5,338 bases of DNA from an uncultured Actinomycetes bacterium (GTDB lineage Bacteria > Actinomycetota > Thermoleophilia > Gaiellales > Gaiellaceae), in NCBI GenBank assembly GCA_903930195.1, contig CAIYXH010000134.1:1-5338 (forward strand), given 5' to 3'. Positions within the stretch are counted from its first letter, which is position 1; each line of letters opens with the position of its first letter. Shown piece by piece: positions 1-5,046 of the stretch. The translations under genes and the position numbers were made by a program. A model generated the notes under the pieces. It ran no database searches. It was not told the DNA's origin and worked only from the letters and a program-made list of their open reading frames with translations.

Positions 1-408
1 GGAGCTGACGCCGGTCGCGGTGTTCGTCGTGACGGCGGGCGGAGCGGAGGTCGTCAGGACACCGTCGCTCCCCTGGTCGGTCCCGGAGCTGTTCGTCGCG
101 ACGACGCGGTAGTGGTAGGTCGTCCCGGCCGTCAGTCCCGTGAGGCTGACCGAGACGTTCGTCGCCGTCGTGCCCGCGCCGGCGCTCGTCGTCGCGGTCT
201 GCGTGCCGTACGAGGTCGTCGTGCCGTACTGGACGTCCCAGGTGGTCGCGGTGCCATTCGGGTTGACACTTCCGCTCACGGTCGCGCTCGTCGGGCCGAC
301 GTTCGAGACGGCGCCGGTCGTCGCGTTCGGCGTGCCCGCCGCGAGCGCGGTGCCGCCGAGGATGAGCGCCCCGGCGACTGCCAGGACGAGGAGCCATGCC
401 GACCTCAC
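1..408 (-). CDS. Secreted fibronectin type III-like protein, N-terminal part (3' end beyond window)
   Basis: The first 136 residues of a larger protein are present; the reading frame is open to base 1. The chosen start is the GTG at 408-406, because it gives a good signal peptide: Arg at position 3, a hydrophobic core at about 5-20 (WLLVLAVAGALILGG) and an ALA-A cleavage site near residue 23. The mature part is rich in Thr, Ser, Gly and Val. One immunoglobulin-like beta-sandwich repeat spans about 28-120, with the phrases TVSGSVNPNG, WDVQYGTT, LTGLTAGTTYHYRVVATNSSGT and a closing VLTTSAPP. A second repeat appears to begin at about 124. This pattern is known from fibronectin-III modules of exported actinobacterial proteins, often in adhesins or carbohydrate-active enzymes. 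It is probably exported by Sec; binding partner and any catalytic domain lie outside the window. It follows the deoxyribosyltransferase gene after 52 bases, so it may be a separate unit. No clear Shine-Dalgarno is visible. Confidence 0.85.
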   Translation of the reverse strand, partial: MRSAWLLVLAVAGALILGGTALAAGTPNATTGAVSNVGPTSATVSGSVNPNGTATTWDVQYGTTTSYGTQTATTSAGAGTTATNVSVSLTGLTAGTTYHYRVVATNSSGTDQGSDGVLTTSAPPAVTTNTATGVSS

Positions 409-460
409 ACCCGACTGTTTACCGGCTCGTCTGTGAAGGACGTGTACGAACGGTGGACGG

Positions 461-919
461 TTACCGGTCGGCGAAGGTGCGCAACGTGGCGAGCACCTCG
501 TCGAGCGACCAGCAGATTCGGCCGCACGAGGCGATCGCCCCGGCGACGAAGAGGTTCATCCCGTCGCCCGGCGTGTGGCCGCGGCGGCGTTCGAGCCGAA
601 GGTCGGTCGCGTAGCCGACGATGCCGCGGTAGCGTGGGTCGCCGGCGCGGACGAGCTCCGCGAAGGCACCGATCTCCGCCGCGGTGCCATCGTCGATCAT
701 CGGCCCGTCGAGCCATGCGAGAACCGCGTTGCAGCCGCGGAGGGCCTCGCCGTCGACGCGGTAGATCTCCTCGGGGGTCAGCTCGGTGACGGCACCGAAC
801 TCCTCGTGGGGGACGAAGACCTCGAACCCCTCGCTGCGCAGGCTCGCTGCGACCGTGTCGAGCCAGGCCCGCTCGGCCTCGCTGAAGAGCGGGCCGGCGA
901 GATAGATCCGCAGGCTCAC
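461..919 (-). CDS. Nucleoside 2-deoxyribosyltransferase family protein
   Basis: The 152-residue protein begins at the GTG at 919-917 and ends at TAA 463-461. It starts with RIYLAGPLFSEAER (4-17), the typical first strand and loop of this Rossmann-like family. It continues with a helix and the strand GFEVFVPHEEFG (31-42). The signature AVLAWLDGPMIDDGTAAEIG (65-84) carries the presumed nucleophile Glu82, with Asp76 six residues before it as in characterised members. Near the C-terminus MNLFVAG (121-127) supplies the conserved Asn122. Length is normal. Family members exchange or hydrolyse the base of 2'-deoxynucleosides or deoxynucleotides (salvage or pool clean-up) in the cytoplasm, usually as oligomers. 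The substrate cannot be read from sequence, and a hydrolase role like DNPH1/Rcl is possible. The start overlaps the stop of the diguanylate cyclase (GTGA), so translation is probably coupled to it. Confidence 0.88.
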   Translation of the reverse strand: MSLRIYLAGPLFSEAERAWLDTVAASLRSEGFEVFVPHEEFGAVTELTPEEIYRVDGEALRGCNAVLAWLDGPMIDDGTAAEIGAFAELVRAGDPRYRGIVGYATDLRLERRRGHTPGDGMNLFVAGAIASCGRICWSLDEVLATLRTFADR

Positions 920-1917
920 GCTGCCCGCACGATCCGGTCGCGCCCGGCGTCCTTCGCCTGGAGCAGCGCCTGGTCGGCGCGGTGGATCAGATCCGCGAGC
1001 TCCTCGGTTCCGTCCCACTGGGCGACGCCGACCGAGATCGTGCGCAGGTCGTGGGTCGCCTCGCGCATCCGCTCGACCACCTCGACCGCGTCGTCGAGTC
1101 CGCAGGCAGGAAGCAGGACGCCGAACTCCTCGCCGCCGAGGCGGGCGACCAGGTCGACCGACCGCACCGCAAAGTTCCAGCGGGAGGCGCAGTGGACGAG
1201 CAGCCGGTCGCCGGCGTCGTGCCCGTGCTCGTCGTTGTACGCCTTGAAGGTGTCGATGTCGATGATCGCGAGGCTCACCGGCGCACCGGCCCGGGCCGCG
1301 CGGTCGAGCTCGAGCGGAGCCTCCTCGTCCCAGGCCCGCCTGTTCGAGAGGCCCGTGAGGGGATCGGTCTTTGCCTCGTCGAGGAGCCGCTCGAGCAGCT
1401 CGGCGCGCTGGATCGCGGCACCGAGCGTCGAGGCGAGCATCTGCAGCACGCGCAGCTCGCGCTCGCCGAAGGCATTCGGCTCGGCCGAGAAGACCTTGAG
1501 CACGCCCGAGATCTCGTCGCCGTGGTGGCGCATCGGGACGACGATCATCGAGCGGGCACCGACCGTCAGCGCCGCTTCGCCGTTCGCGCGCTCGTCGGTC
1601 TCGGCGTCGTCGCAGATCGCGATCTCGCCGGTACGGACGGAATGGCCGGAGAGGCTTCCGTCCATCGAGAGCCGCAGCCCGACGTGTGCCTCGCCGGTGC
1701 CGGAGCCTGCGCGGTAGACGAGATCGCGCCCGTCGACCAGCTCGACGACGGATCCTTCGGCCCGCGTCAGGCGGCATGACTGCGTGACGATCTCGGTCAT
1801 CACGGCCTCGAGATCGAACGCCGAGGTCGAAAGTGCTTCGTGCGTCGCGACGATCTCGCTCAGGAGCTCGAGGTCATCCGCGGCGGAGGCGCTGTTGGCG
1901 CCAGGGTCTGACGGCAT
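916..1917 (-). CDS. GAF-GGDEF diguanylate cyclase
   Basis: The 333-residue soluble protein probably makes cyclic di-GMP from two GTP. A GAF-type sensor domain occupies about 22-172 (for example TRAEGSVVELVDGRDLVYRAG at 51-71 in part, MIVVPMRHHGDEISGVLKVFS at 124-144 in part). A linking helix follows at about 165-184. The GGDEF domain covers 185-333 and opens with DPLTGLSNRRAWDEE (185-199). It contains the metal-binding stretch IIDIDTFKAYND (218-229), the active-site GGEEF at 261-265 and the late motif ISVGVAQ (294-300). An RxxD inhibitory site (RSVD, 252-255) sits five residues before GGEEF, so product inhibition is expected. No EAL domain, signal peptide or membrane segment is present. The ATG at 1917 is the first possible start, because an in-frame TAG lies 12 bases upstream. 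There is no spaced Shine-Dalgarno. It lies 9 bases after the DUF4232-like gene and overlaps the next gene by 4 bases. The GAF ligand is unknown. Confidence 0.95.
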   Translation of the reverse strand: MPSDPGANSASAADDLELLSEIVATHEALSTSAFDLEAVMTEIVTQSCRLTRAEGSVVELVDGRDLVYRAGSGTGEAHVGLRLSMDGSLSGHSVRTGEIAICDDAETDERANGEAALTVGARSMIVVPMRHHGDEISGVLKVFSAEPNAFGERELRVLQMLASTLGAAIQRAELLERLLDEAKTDPLTGLSNRRAWDEEAPLELDRAARAGAPVSLAIIDIDTFKAYNDEHGHDAGDRLLVHCASRWNFAVRSVDLVARLGGEEFGVLLPACGLDDAVEVVERMREATHDLRTISVGVAQWDGTEELADLIHRADQALLQAKDAGRDRIVRAA

Positions 1918-1923
1918 CCCCGG

Positions 1924-1929
1924 AGGCTA
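1924..1929 (-). promoter_or_regulatory. Candidate -10 element for leaderless transcript of the diguanylate cyclase gene
   Basis: TAGCCT fits the actinobacterial -10 pattern TANNNT and ends exactly 6 bases before the ATG at 1917, so transcription would begin at the A of the start codon. The first three bases are also the TAG stop of the upstream DUF4232-like gene. No convincing -35 hexamer is visible. This would give the cyclase/deoxyribosyltransferase pair its own promoter inside a possible three-gene operon. Confidence 0.4.
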
Positions 1930-2427
1930 ACCGGTGTGACCGAACACCGACAGGGACAGTTGGCCGTGCTCGCAGACGGAGGTGGCCGGCGCGATCGCCG
2001 CATCGAGCCGCCCGCCGCCCTTGGGTGCGAGCTGCAGCCGGTGCGCGACCGGCTCGCACGCGCCCATCTGCGTCTCCCCGACGCCCGGGACGTCGGGGGA
2101 GAAGCGTGCCGTCGCCGCCACCGTCGTGCGGGCCGCGACTGCGATCCGCTGCGCGGGCGCGCGCCAGATCGGGTGCGTGGGGAGAGCGCTCCCCGTTGCG
2201 CCGAGGAGGCGCAGCGATGGGTCAGCGAGCGTGCAGGCCTTCGACGTGTGGTTGCGGACGACGAGCCGGTAGACGATGTTCCCGGCGCCCGGGCTGTTCG
2301 GGATCATGCGAAACGTGCTCGAGAGCGACGCGGCCGTGCACGCTGCGGGGACTGCCCCGGTCGAGGCCGTCGGGACGATCGCGACGAGCGCGAGTATCGG
2401 TAGGAACGCTGCGAGCCTGCGGAGCAT
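1927..2427 (-). CDS. Secreted DUF4232-like protein
   Basis: The 166-residue protein starts at the ATG at 2427-2425 and ends at TAG 1929-1927. A signal peptide is evident: MLRRLAAFLP followed by ILALVAIVP, with cleavage possible around residues 25-28 (TGAVPA). There is no lipobox cysteine at the expected place. Four cysteines, C30, C65, C124 and C152, would form two disulfides after export. The pattern matches DUF4232: an early Cys, a strand with VYRLVVRNHTSKACTLAD (52-69), LRLLGATG (72-79), and the C-terminal CEHGQLSLSVFG (152-163). Members are exported or lipoprotein beta-sandwich proteins of actinobacteria with no established function. The frame stays open upstream to 2880, but that extension is Arg- and Pro-rich and antisense to another gene, while the internal ATG gives a clean signal peptide. 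It is first in a minus-strand series with the diguanylate cyclase. Confidence 0.85.
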   Translation of the reverse strand: MLRRLAAFLPILALVAIVPTASTGAVPAACTAASLSSTFRMIPNSPGAGNIVYRLVVRNHTSKACTLADPSLRLLGATGSALPTHPIWRAPAQRIAVAARTTVAATARFSPDVPGVGETQMGACEPVAHRLQLAPKGGGRLDAAIAPATSVCEHGQLSLSVFGHTG

Positions 2428-2430
2428 TTC

Positions 2431-2436
2431 TACGAT
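2431..2436 (+). promoter_or_regulatory. Candidate -10 element for the HExxH protein gene
   Basis: TACGAT fits TANNNT well and ends 8 bases before the ATG at 2445, so the transcript would start at or within two bases of the start codon. The only GGAG upstream (2421-2424) is about 20 bases from the ATG, too far to act as a ribosome site. No clear -35 is visible. It lies inside the 17-base gap between two divergent genes. Confidence 0.4.
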
Positions 2437-2440
2437 CTTG
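2435..2440 (-). promoter_or_regulatory. Weak candidate -10 element for the DUF4232-like gene
   Basis: CAAGAT lies 7 bases before the ATG at 2427, matching the consensus at the two most important positions (A2, T6) but lacking T1. A TTGTTC sequence 18 bases upstream (2464-2459) could be a poor -35. It overlaps the opposing -10 candidate on the plus strand. Evidence is limited to spacing and the absence of a Shine-Dalgarno. Confidence 0.22.
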
Positions 2441-2444
2441 CCCA

Positions 2445-3146
2445 ATGATCGTCGACTCGAACAATCTGCTCGGCGAACTCGAGCGGGCCTGCGCCGATGC
2501 GGGGCTCGATCCGACGAGCTTCGTGGTGTTCGTCGTCGACCAGCCGCGCCCCGACGGTACGACGCCGATGGCGTACCTCCAGCCGGCCGGCGTCGTCCTT
2601 CCGGACACGGTCTCCGTCTTCCGGATGGCCGGTGCTGAGCGGGCCGGCCGCTACCGGCTTCGCAGCCATCGGTTGGCCGTCTGGCGGGAGATGCCGGGGT
2701 ATCCCCAGCACGCGCTCGGCCCGATGCTTCGGCACGAGCTGGAGCACGCCCGCCGCTGGGAACGGTCAGGTGTCTCGTTCTTCGAGGCCGACGACCTCCT
2801 GCGCTCGGCGGTGCGGCGGACGGGCGGGGAGGGATACGGCGCGATCCCGAGCGAGCGCGAGGCGAACGACGCGTCGGCACGGTACGCCCGGGCCGCGCTC
2901 CCGCGGCGCGCTTTCGACGAGGTCTGGGCGCATCCGGAGTGCCGCCCGCTTGTGACTGCGGCAGACGCGCCGGAGGACGTCGTCGCAGCGACCATCGACG
3001 CGCTCGAGGCCCGGCTCGACTGGGGCGTGCTGCTGTCGCCGGCGGAGCGGACGCGCTATCTCGAGGCGTTGCGCGGGACGATCGCCGGCTGGACGCCGCC
3101 GCAGCTCGACGCTAGGCGGCCGGTGGCACGTATCGAGCTCGTCTGA
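2445..3146 (+). CDS. Putative zinc metalloprotease-like protein with HExxH motif, unrecognised family
   Basis: The 233-residue protein runs from ATG 2445 (MIVDSNNLLGELERAC) to TGA 3144-3146. It has no signal peptide or membrane segment, so it is probably cytoplasmic. Residues 94-105 read MLRHELEHARRW, an HExxH zinc motif (H97, E98, H101) on a helix. About 36-38 residues later IPSEREANDASARYA (134-148) forms a second helix that offers Glu137 or Glu139 as third ligand. The layout HExxH then E-x-E-A is that of gluzincin-type peptidases and recalls ImmA/IrrE-like proteins (HExxH followed by an EREAN-type helix). Nothing beyond these motifs lets me name the family, and there is no helix-turn-helix. 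An N-terminal part (1-80) with strands such as SFVVFVVDQP (25-34) precedes the motif, and a helical tail follows. It is divergent from the DUF4232 gene and converges on the membrane-protein gene with a 35-base overlap. Peptidase activity is an inference. Confidence 0.8.
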   Translation: MIVDSNNLLGELERACADAGLDPTSFVVFVVDQPRPDGTTPMAYLQPAGVVLPDTVSVFRMAGAERAGRYRLRSHRLAVWREMPGYPQHALGPMLRHELEHARRWERSGVSFFEADDLLRSAVRRTGGEGYGAIPSEREANDASARYARAALPRRAFDEVWAHPECRPLVTAADAPEDVVAATIDALEARLDWGVLLSPAERTRYLEALRGTIAGWTPPQLDARRPVARIELV

Positions 3147-4098
3147 GCCCGAGCGTGTCGACCCAGGGGCCGCCGCTCCGGCGCAGCTCGATCCCGAGCC
3201 CGACGAAGAGGACGCCGATCGCCACGAAGACGAACGACGTCCCGAGGTTCCCCGTCCAACGCTCGACGTAGTGCGCGAGGCCCACGTTGAGGAAGGCCAG
3301 CCCGAAGAGCGCCCAGGTTGCCCGCTCGAGGCGCGCCGCCCCGATGAGCCCGGCGATGCCAAGGATGAGCGTCGGCCAGATCGCGTGGTGGATCGCGAGG
3401 ACATAGGCGAGGCCGATTGCAACCGCGCCCAGCCCCACGAGGTGCCACCAGAACCCGGCGCGGCGGGCATCGCGACGGTCGGCAGCGAGCCCGATCAGGA
3501 GCAGGAGCGCACCGGAGGCGACCAGTGCCCACGCGCGCGGATCGAAGCTCTGCGAGCTCGTGAACGCCGGTACGAGCAGCTCCGCCGCAGCGACGATCGC
3601 CACCGCAGCCCAGGCGAGACAGAAGGCGAAGCCCGAACGCCGGTGCGCGACGAGCGCGGCGACGAGGACGATCAGCGCGAGCGAGAAGTGGCTCCCGCCG
3701 AAGCTCGACGACGGGTGGGGGATGCTGATGGCGCCGAACGGATCGAGGCTCGGCGCGGCCGTCGGCTCGACCGTGGCGGGACGACTCGTCGACCAGACGC
3801 CGATCAGCCGCTCGAACCCGACCGCACCGGTCGTCACGAACGAGACCGCCGTTGCCGCGAAGACCCCCGACGGGATCCTCCAGTCGCGGCGCGCGTACGT
3901 GCGCGCGAGCGCGATCCAGGCGGCGAGAAAGCCGAGCGAGACGAGGAGCACCCAGAGGCCGCGGGCCGAGCCGTGCGCCTGGTCGACGATCGTGAGCGCG
4001 GCGCCCGTCGCGATGAACGCGCCGAGGTACCAGAGGATGTTCGGCGGGTCGAAGACGGGAACCTCGACCGTTGACGCAGTAGTCGGCTCGACTTCCAC
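3112..4098 (-). CDS. Integral membrane protein of unknown family, about ten membrane segments
   Basis: With the GTG start at 4098-4096 the protein has 328 residues, ending at TAG 3114-3112. Hydrophobic stretches likely to span the membrane lie at about 20-39, 48-66, 76-96, 137-151, 157-177, 189-205, 216-236, 240-255, 260-275 and 286-303. A polar, Pro/Ser/Thr-rich loop of about 40 residues (97-136) separates the third and fourth. Arg-rich short loops such as ADRRDARRAG (about 205-214) suggest cytoplasmic sides. I see no transporter, enzyme or binding motif and do not recognise the family. An ATG at 4146 would add 16 residues (344 in total), but these are polar and Arg-rich. I prefer the GTG because a -10-like GATCAT is placed exactly 6 bases before it, though the choice is uncertain. 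The gene is divergent from the DNA methyltransferase, and its 3' end overlaps the HExxH gene. Confidence 0.8.
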   Translation of the reverse strand: MEVEPTTASTVEVPVFDPPNILWYLGAFIATGAALTIVDQAHGSARGLWVLLVSLGFLAAWIALARTYARRDWRIPSGVFAATAVSFVTTGAVGFERLIGVWSTSRPATVEPTAAPSLDPFGAISIPHPSSSFGGSHFSLALIVLVAALVAHRRSGFAFCLAWAAVAIVAAAELLVPAFTSSQSFDPRAWALVASGALLLLIGLAADRRDARRAGFWWHLVGLGAVAIGLAYVLAIHHAIWPTLILGIAGLIGAARLERATWALFGLAFLNVGLAHYVERWTGNLGTSFVFVAIGVLFVGLGIELRRSGGPWVDTLGLRRARYVPPAA

Positions 4099-4101
4099 GA
4101 A

Positions 4102-4121
4102 CCGATGATCCCATCGGGATC
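4102..4121. promoter_or_regulatory. Nested palindromes, possible operator between divergent genes
   Basis: Two perfect inverted repeats overlap: CCGAT and ATCGG separated by 6 bases (4102-4117), and GATCCC and GGGATC separated by 3 bases (4107-4121). Each contains or touches a GATC. The site covers the -10 candidate of the minus-strand membrane gene and lies about 23 bases before the -10 candidate of the methyltransferase gene. It would be non-coding only if the membrane protein starts at 4098; with the ATG at 4146 it lies within codons 9-15. The regulator is unknown. Confidence 0.3.
4105..4110 (-). promoter_or_regulatory. Weak candidate -10 element for the membrane-protein gene
   Basis: GATCAT agrees with the TATAAT consensus at four of six positions, lacks T1, and ends 6 bases before the GTG at 4098. 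It supports the GTG start over the ATG at 4146. It partly overlaps the palindromes at 4102-4121, so a protein bound there could block this promoter. Confidence 0.25.
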
Positions 4122-4143
4122 GGTCGGCATCCGGCCGGGGTCC

Positions 4144-4149
4144 CATAGT
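4144..4149 (+). promoter_or_regulatory. Candidate -10 element for the DNA methyltransferase gene
   Basis: CATAGT matches TATAAT at four of six positions and ends exactly 6 bases before the ATG at 4156. This would give a leaderless transcript from that ATG. The alternative ATG at 4165 has a GGATGG five bases upstream that could act as a poor ribosome site, so the two starts remain in competition. No good -35 is visible. Confidence 0.3.
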
Positions 4150-4155
4150 TGGCGG

Positions 4156-5046
4156 ATGGGCTCCATGCGCGAGGCGATCTACCTCGGCGACAACCTCGAC
4201 CTGATGCCGCTGCTCCCCGAGGGCGCGTTCACGTTGATCTACCTCGATCCGCCGTTCAACACGGGGCGGCCGCAGACGCGGCTGACACTCGTCACCCAGC
4301 AGGACGAGGGCGGCGACCGCACGGGCTTCGGCGGGCGCCGCTACCGCACCGAGTCCTCCGGCACGCTCGGCTACCCCGACACGCACGAGGACTACCTCGC
4401 CTTCATCGAGCCCCGGCTGCGCGCCGCGCACCGGCTCCTGCGCCACGACGGGACGCTCTACTTCCACATCGACTACCGCGAGGCGCACTACTGCAAGGTG
4501 CTGCTCGACGAGATCTTCGGCCGGGAGTGCTTCCTCAACGAGCTGATCTGGGCCTACGACTACGGGGCGCGGACGAAGCGCCGCTGGCCGGCGAAGCACG
4601 ACACGATCCTCGTCTACGTCCGTGATCCCGAGCGCTATGTCTTCGACGCCGAGGCGGTCGACCGTGAGCCGTACATGGCGCCGGGGCTCGTCACGCCGGA
4701 GAAGGCCGCCCGCGGCAAGCTCCCCACCGACGTCTGGTGGCACACGATCGTTTCGCCGACGGGACGGGAGAAGACGGGCTATCCGACGCAGAAGCCGCTC
4801 GGCGTCCTCCGCCGCATCGTCCAGGCCTCCTCGCGCGAGGGCGACTGGTGCCTCGACTTCTTTGCCGGCAGCGGGACGCTGGGCGTCGCCGCGCGGGAGC
4901 TCGGGCGGCAGGCCGTCCTCTGCGATCTGAACCCCGCCGCGGTCGAGGTGATGGCGACGCGCCTCGGCCTGCCGGTGATCGAGCTCGGGTCGCCTGCCGA
5001 GACTCCCTCGCTAGAGTCAAGACGTGGGAGATCTGAGCGTTCGTGA
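4156..5046 (+). CDS. Solo beta-class DNA methyltransferase (adenine-N6 or cytosine-N4)
   Basis: The 296-residue protein transfers a methyl group from S-adenosylmethionine to an exocyclic amino group in DNA. It opens with AIYLGDNLDLMPLL (7-20) and the catalytic motif IV, LIYLDPPFNTG (27-37). The middle part (about 40-200) includes the typical DGTLYFHIDYREAHY (98-112), KVLLDEIFG (114-122) and NELIWAY (128-134), and probably holds target recognition. The family hallmark YPTQKPLGVLRRIV (209-222) precedes motif I, DFFAGSGTLGVAARELG (234-250), then CDLNP (256-260). Motif IV before motif I defines the beta class. Length is normal and no CcrM-like C-terminal extension is present. No restriction endonuclease is adjacent, so it may be an orphan methyltransferase. 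The start is the ATG at 4156; the ATG at 4165 is an alternative and the upstream ATG at 4105 looks too early. It is divergent from the membrane protein, and its last 23 bases overlap the aminotransferase start. Target sequence is unknown. Confidence 0.92.
   Translation: MGSMREAIYLGDNLDLMPLLPEGAFTLIYLDPPFNTGRPQTRLTLVTQQDEGGDRTGFGGRRYRTESSGTLGYPDTHEDYLAFIEPRLRAAHRLLRHDGTLYFHIDYREAHYCKVLLDEIFGRECFLNELIWAYDYGARTKRRWPAKHDTILVYVRDPERYVFDAEAVDREPYMAPGLVTPEKAARGKLPTDVWWHTIVSPTGREKTGYPTQKPLGVLRRIVQASSREGDWCLDFFAGSGTLGVAARELGRQAVLCDLNPAAVEVMATRLGLPVIELGSPAETPSLESRRGRSERS
5012..5017 (+). promoter_or_regulatory. Candidate -10 element for leaderless transcript of the aminotransferase gene
   Basis: TAGAGT fits TANNNT and ends exactly 6 bases before the GTG at 5024. 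Its TAG is also an in-frame stop for the aminotransferase frame, so the GTG is the first possible start. No Shine-Dalgarno lies between them. The element is inside the 3' end of the methyltransferase gene, so the aminotransferase may be transcribed on its own. Confidence 0.45.

Noticed and set aside
1..300. Repeated GTCGTC/GACGAC triplets suggesting a tandem repeat
   Set aside because: They are codons for Thr, Val and Ala-rich beta strands in GC-rich DNA, without a regular unit.
575..1717. Long plus-strand open frame (380 codons) opposite the diguanylate cyclase and deoxyribosyltransferase genes
   Set aside because: Composition is a high-GC shadow (Arg, Ser, Ala runs) with no recognisable domain, and the opposite strand carries two clear families.
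919..1777. N-terminal extension of the deoxyribosyltransferase frame to 1777
   Set aside because: The extension is Arg-rich antisense-like sequence in another frame of the cyclase gene; the family's first strand begins right after the GTG at 919.
1915..1929. Stop-codon read-through giving a DUF4232-cyclase fusion, since both genes share a frame
   Set aside because: An exported protein fused to a cytoplasmic GTP-using enzyme makes little sense, and no read-through signal is visible.
1833..2444. N-terminal extension of the HExxH protein to an ATG at 1833
   Set aside because: It is Arg/Pro-rich shadow of the DUF4232 and cyclase genes on the other strand; the natural start is ATG 2445.
2428..2880. 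N-terminal extension of the DUF4232-like protein to 2880
   Set aside because: It would bury a clean signal peptide behind about 150 Arg/Pro-rich residues antisense to the HExxH gene.
3137..3154. Hairpin GCTCG/CGAGC with 8-base loop, and a wider GGCGGCC/GGCCGCC pair (3115-3121 and 3168-3174), as a bidirectional terminator
   Set aside because: Stems are short or widely spaced, there is no T tract, and such pairs are common by chance in DNA this GC-rich.
4105..4155. Earlier methyltransferase start at ATG 4105
   Set aside because: The added 17 residues do not look like the family N-terminus, which starts close to the YLGDNL motif, and the segment holds the palindromes and promoter candidate.
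4147..4743. N-terminal extension of the membrane protein to 4743
   Set aside because: The region is antisense to the conserved methyltransferase and has no hydrophobic segments.
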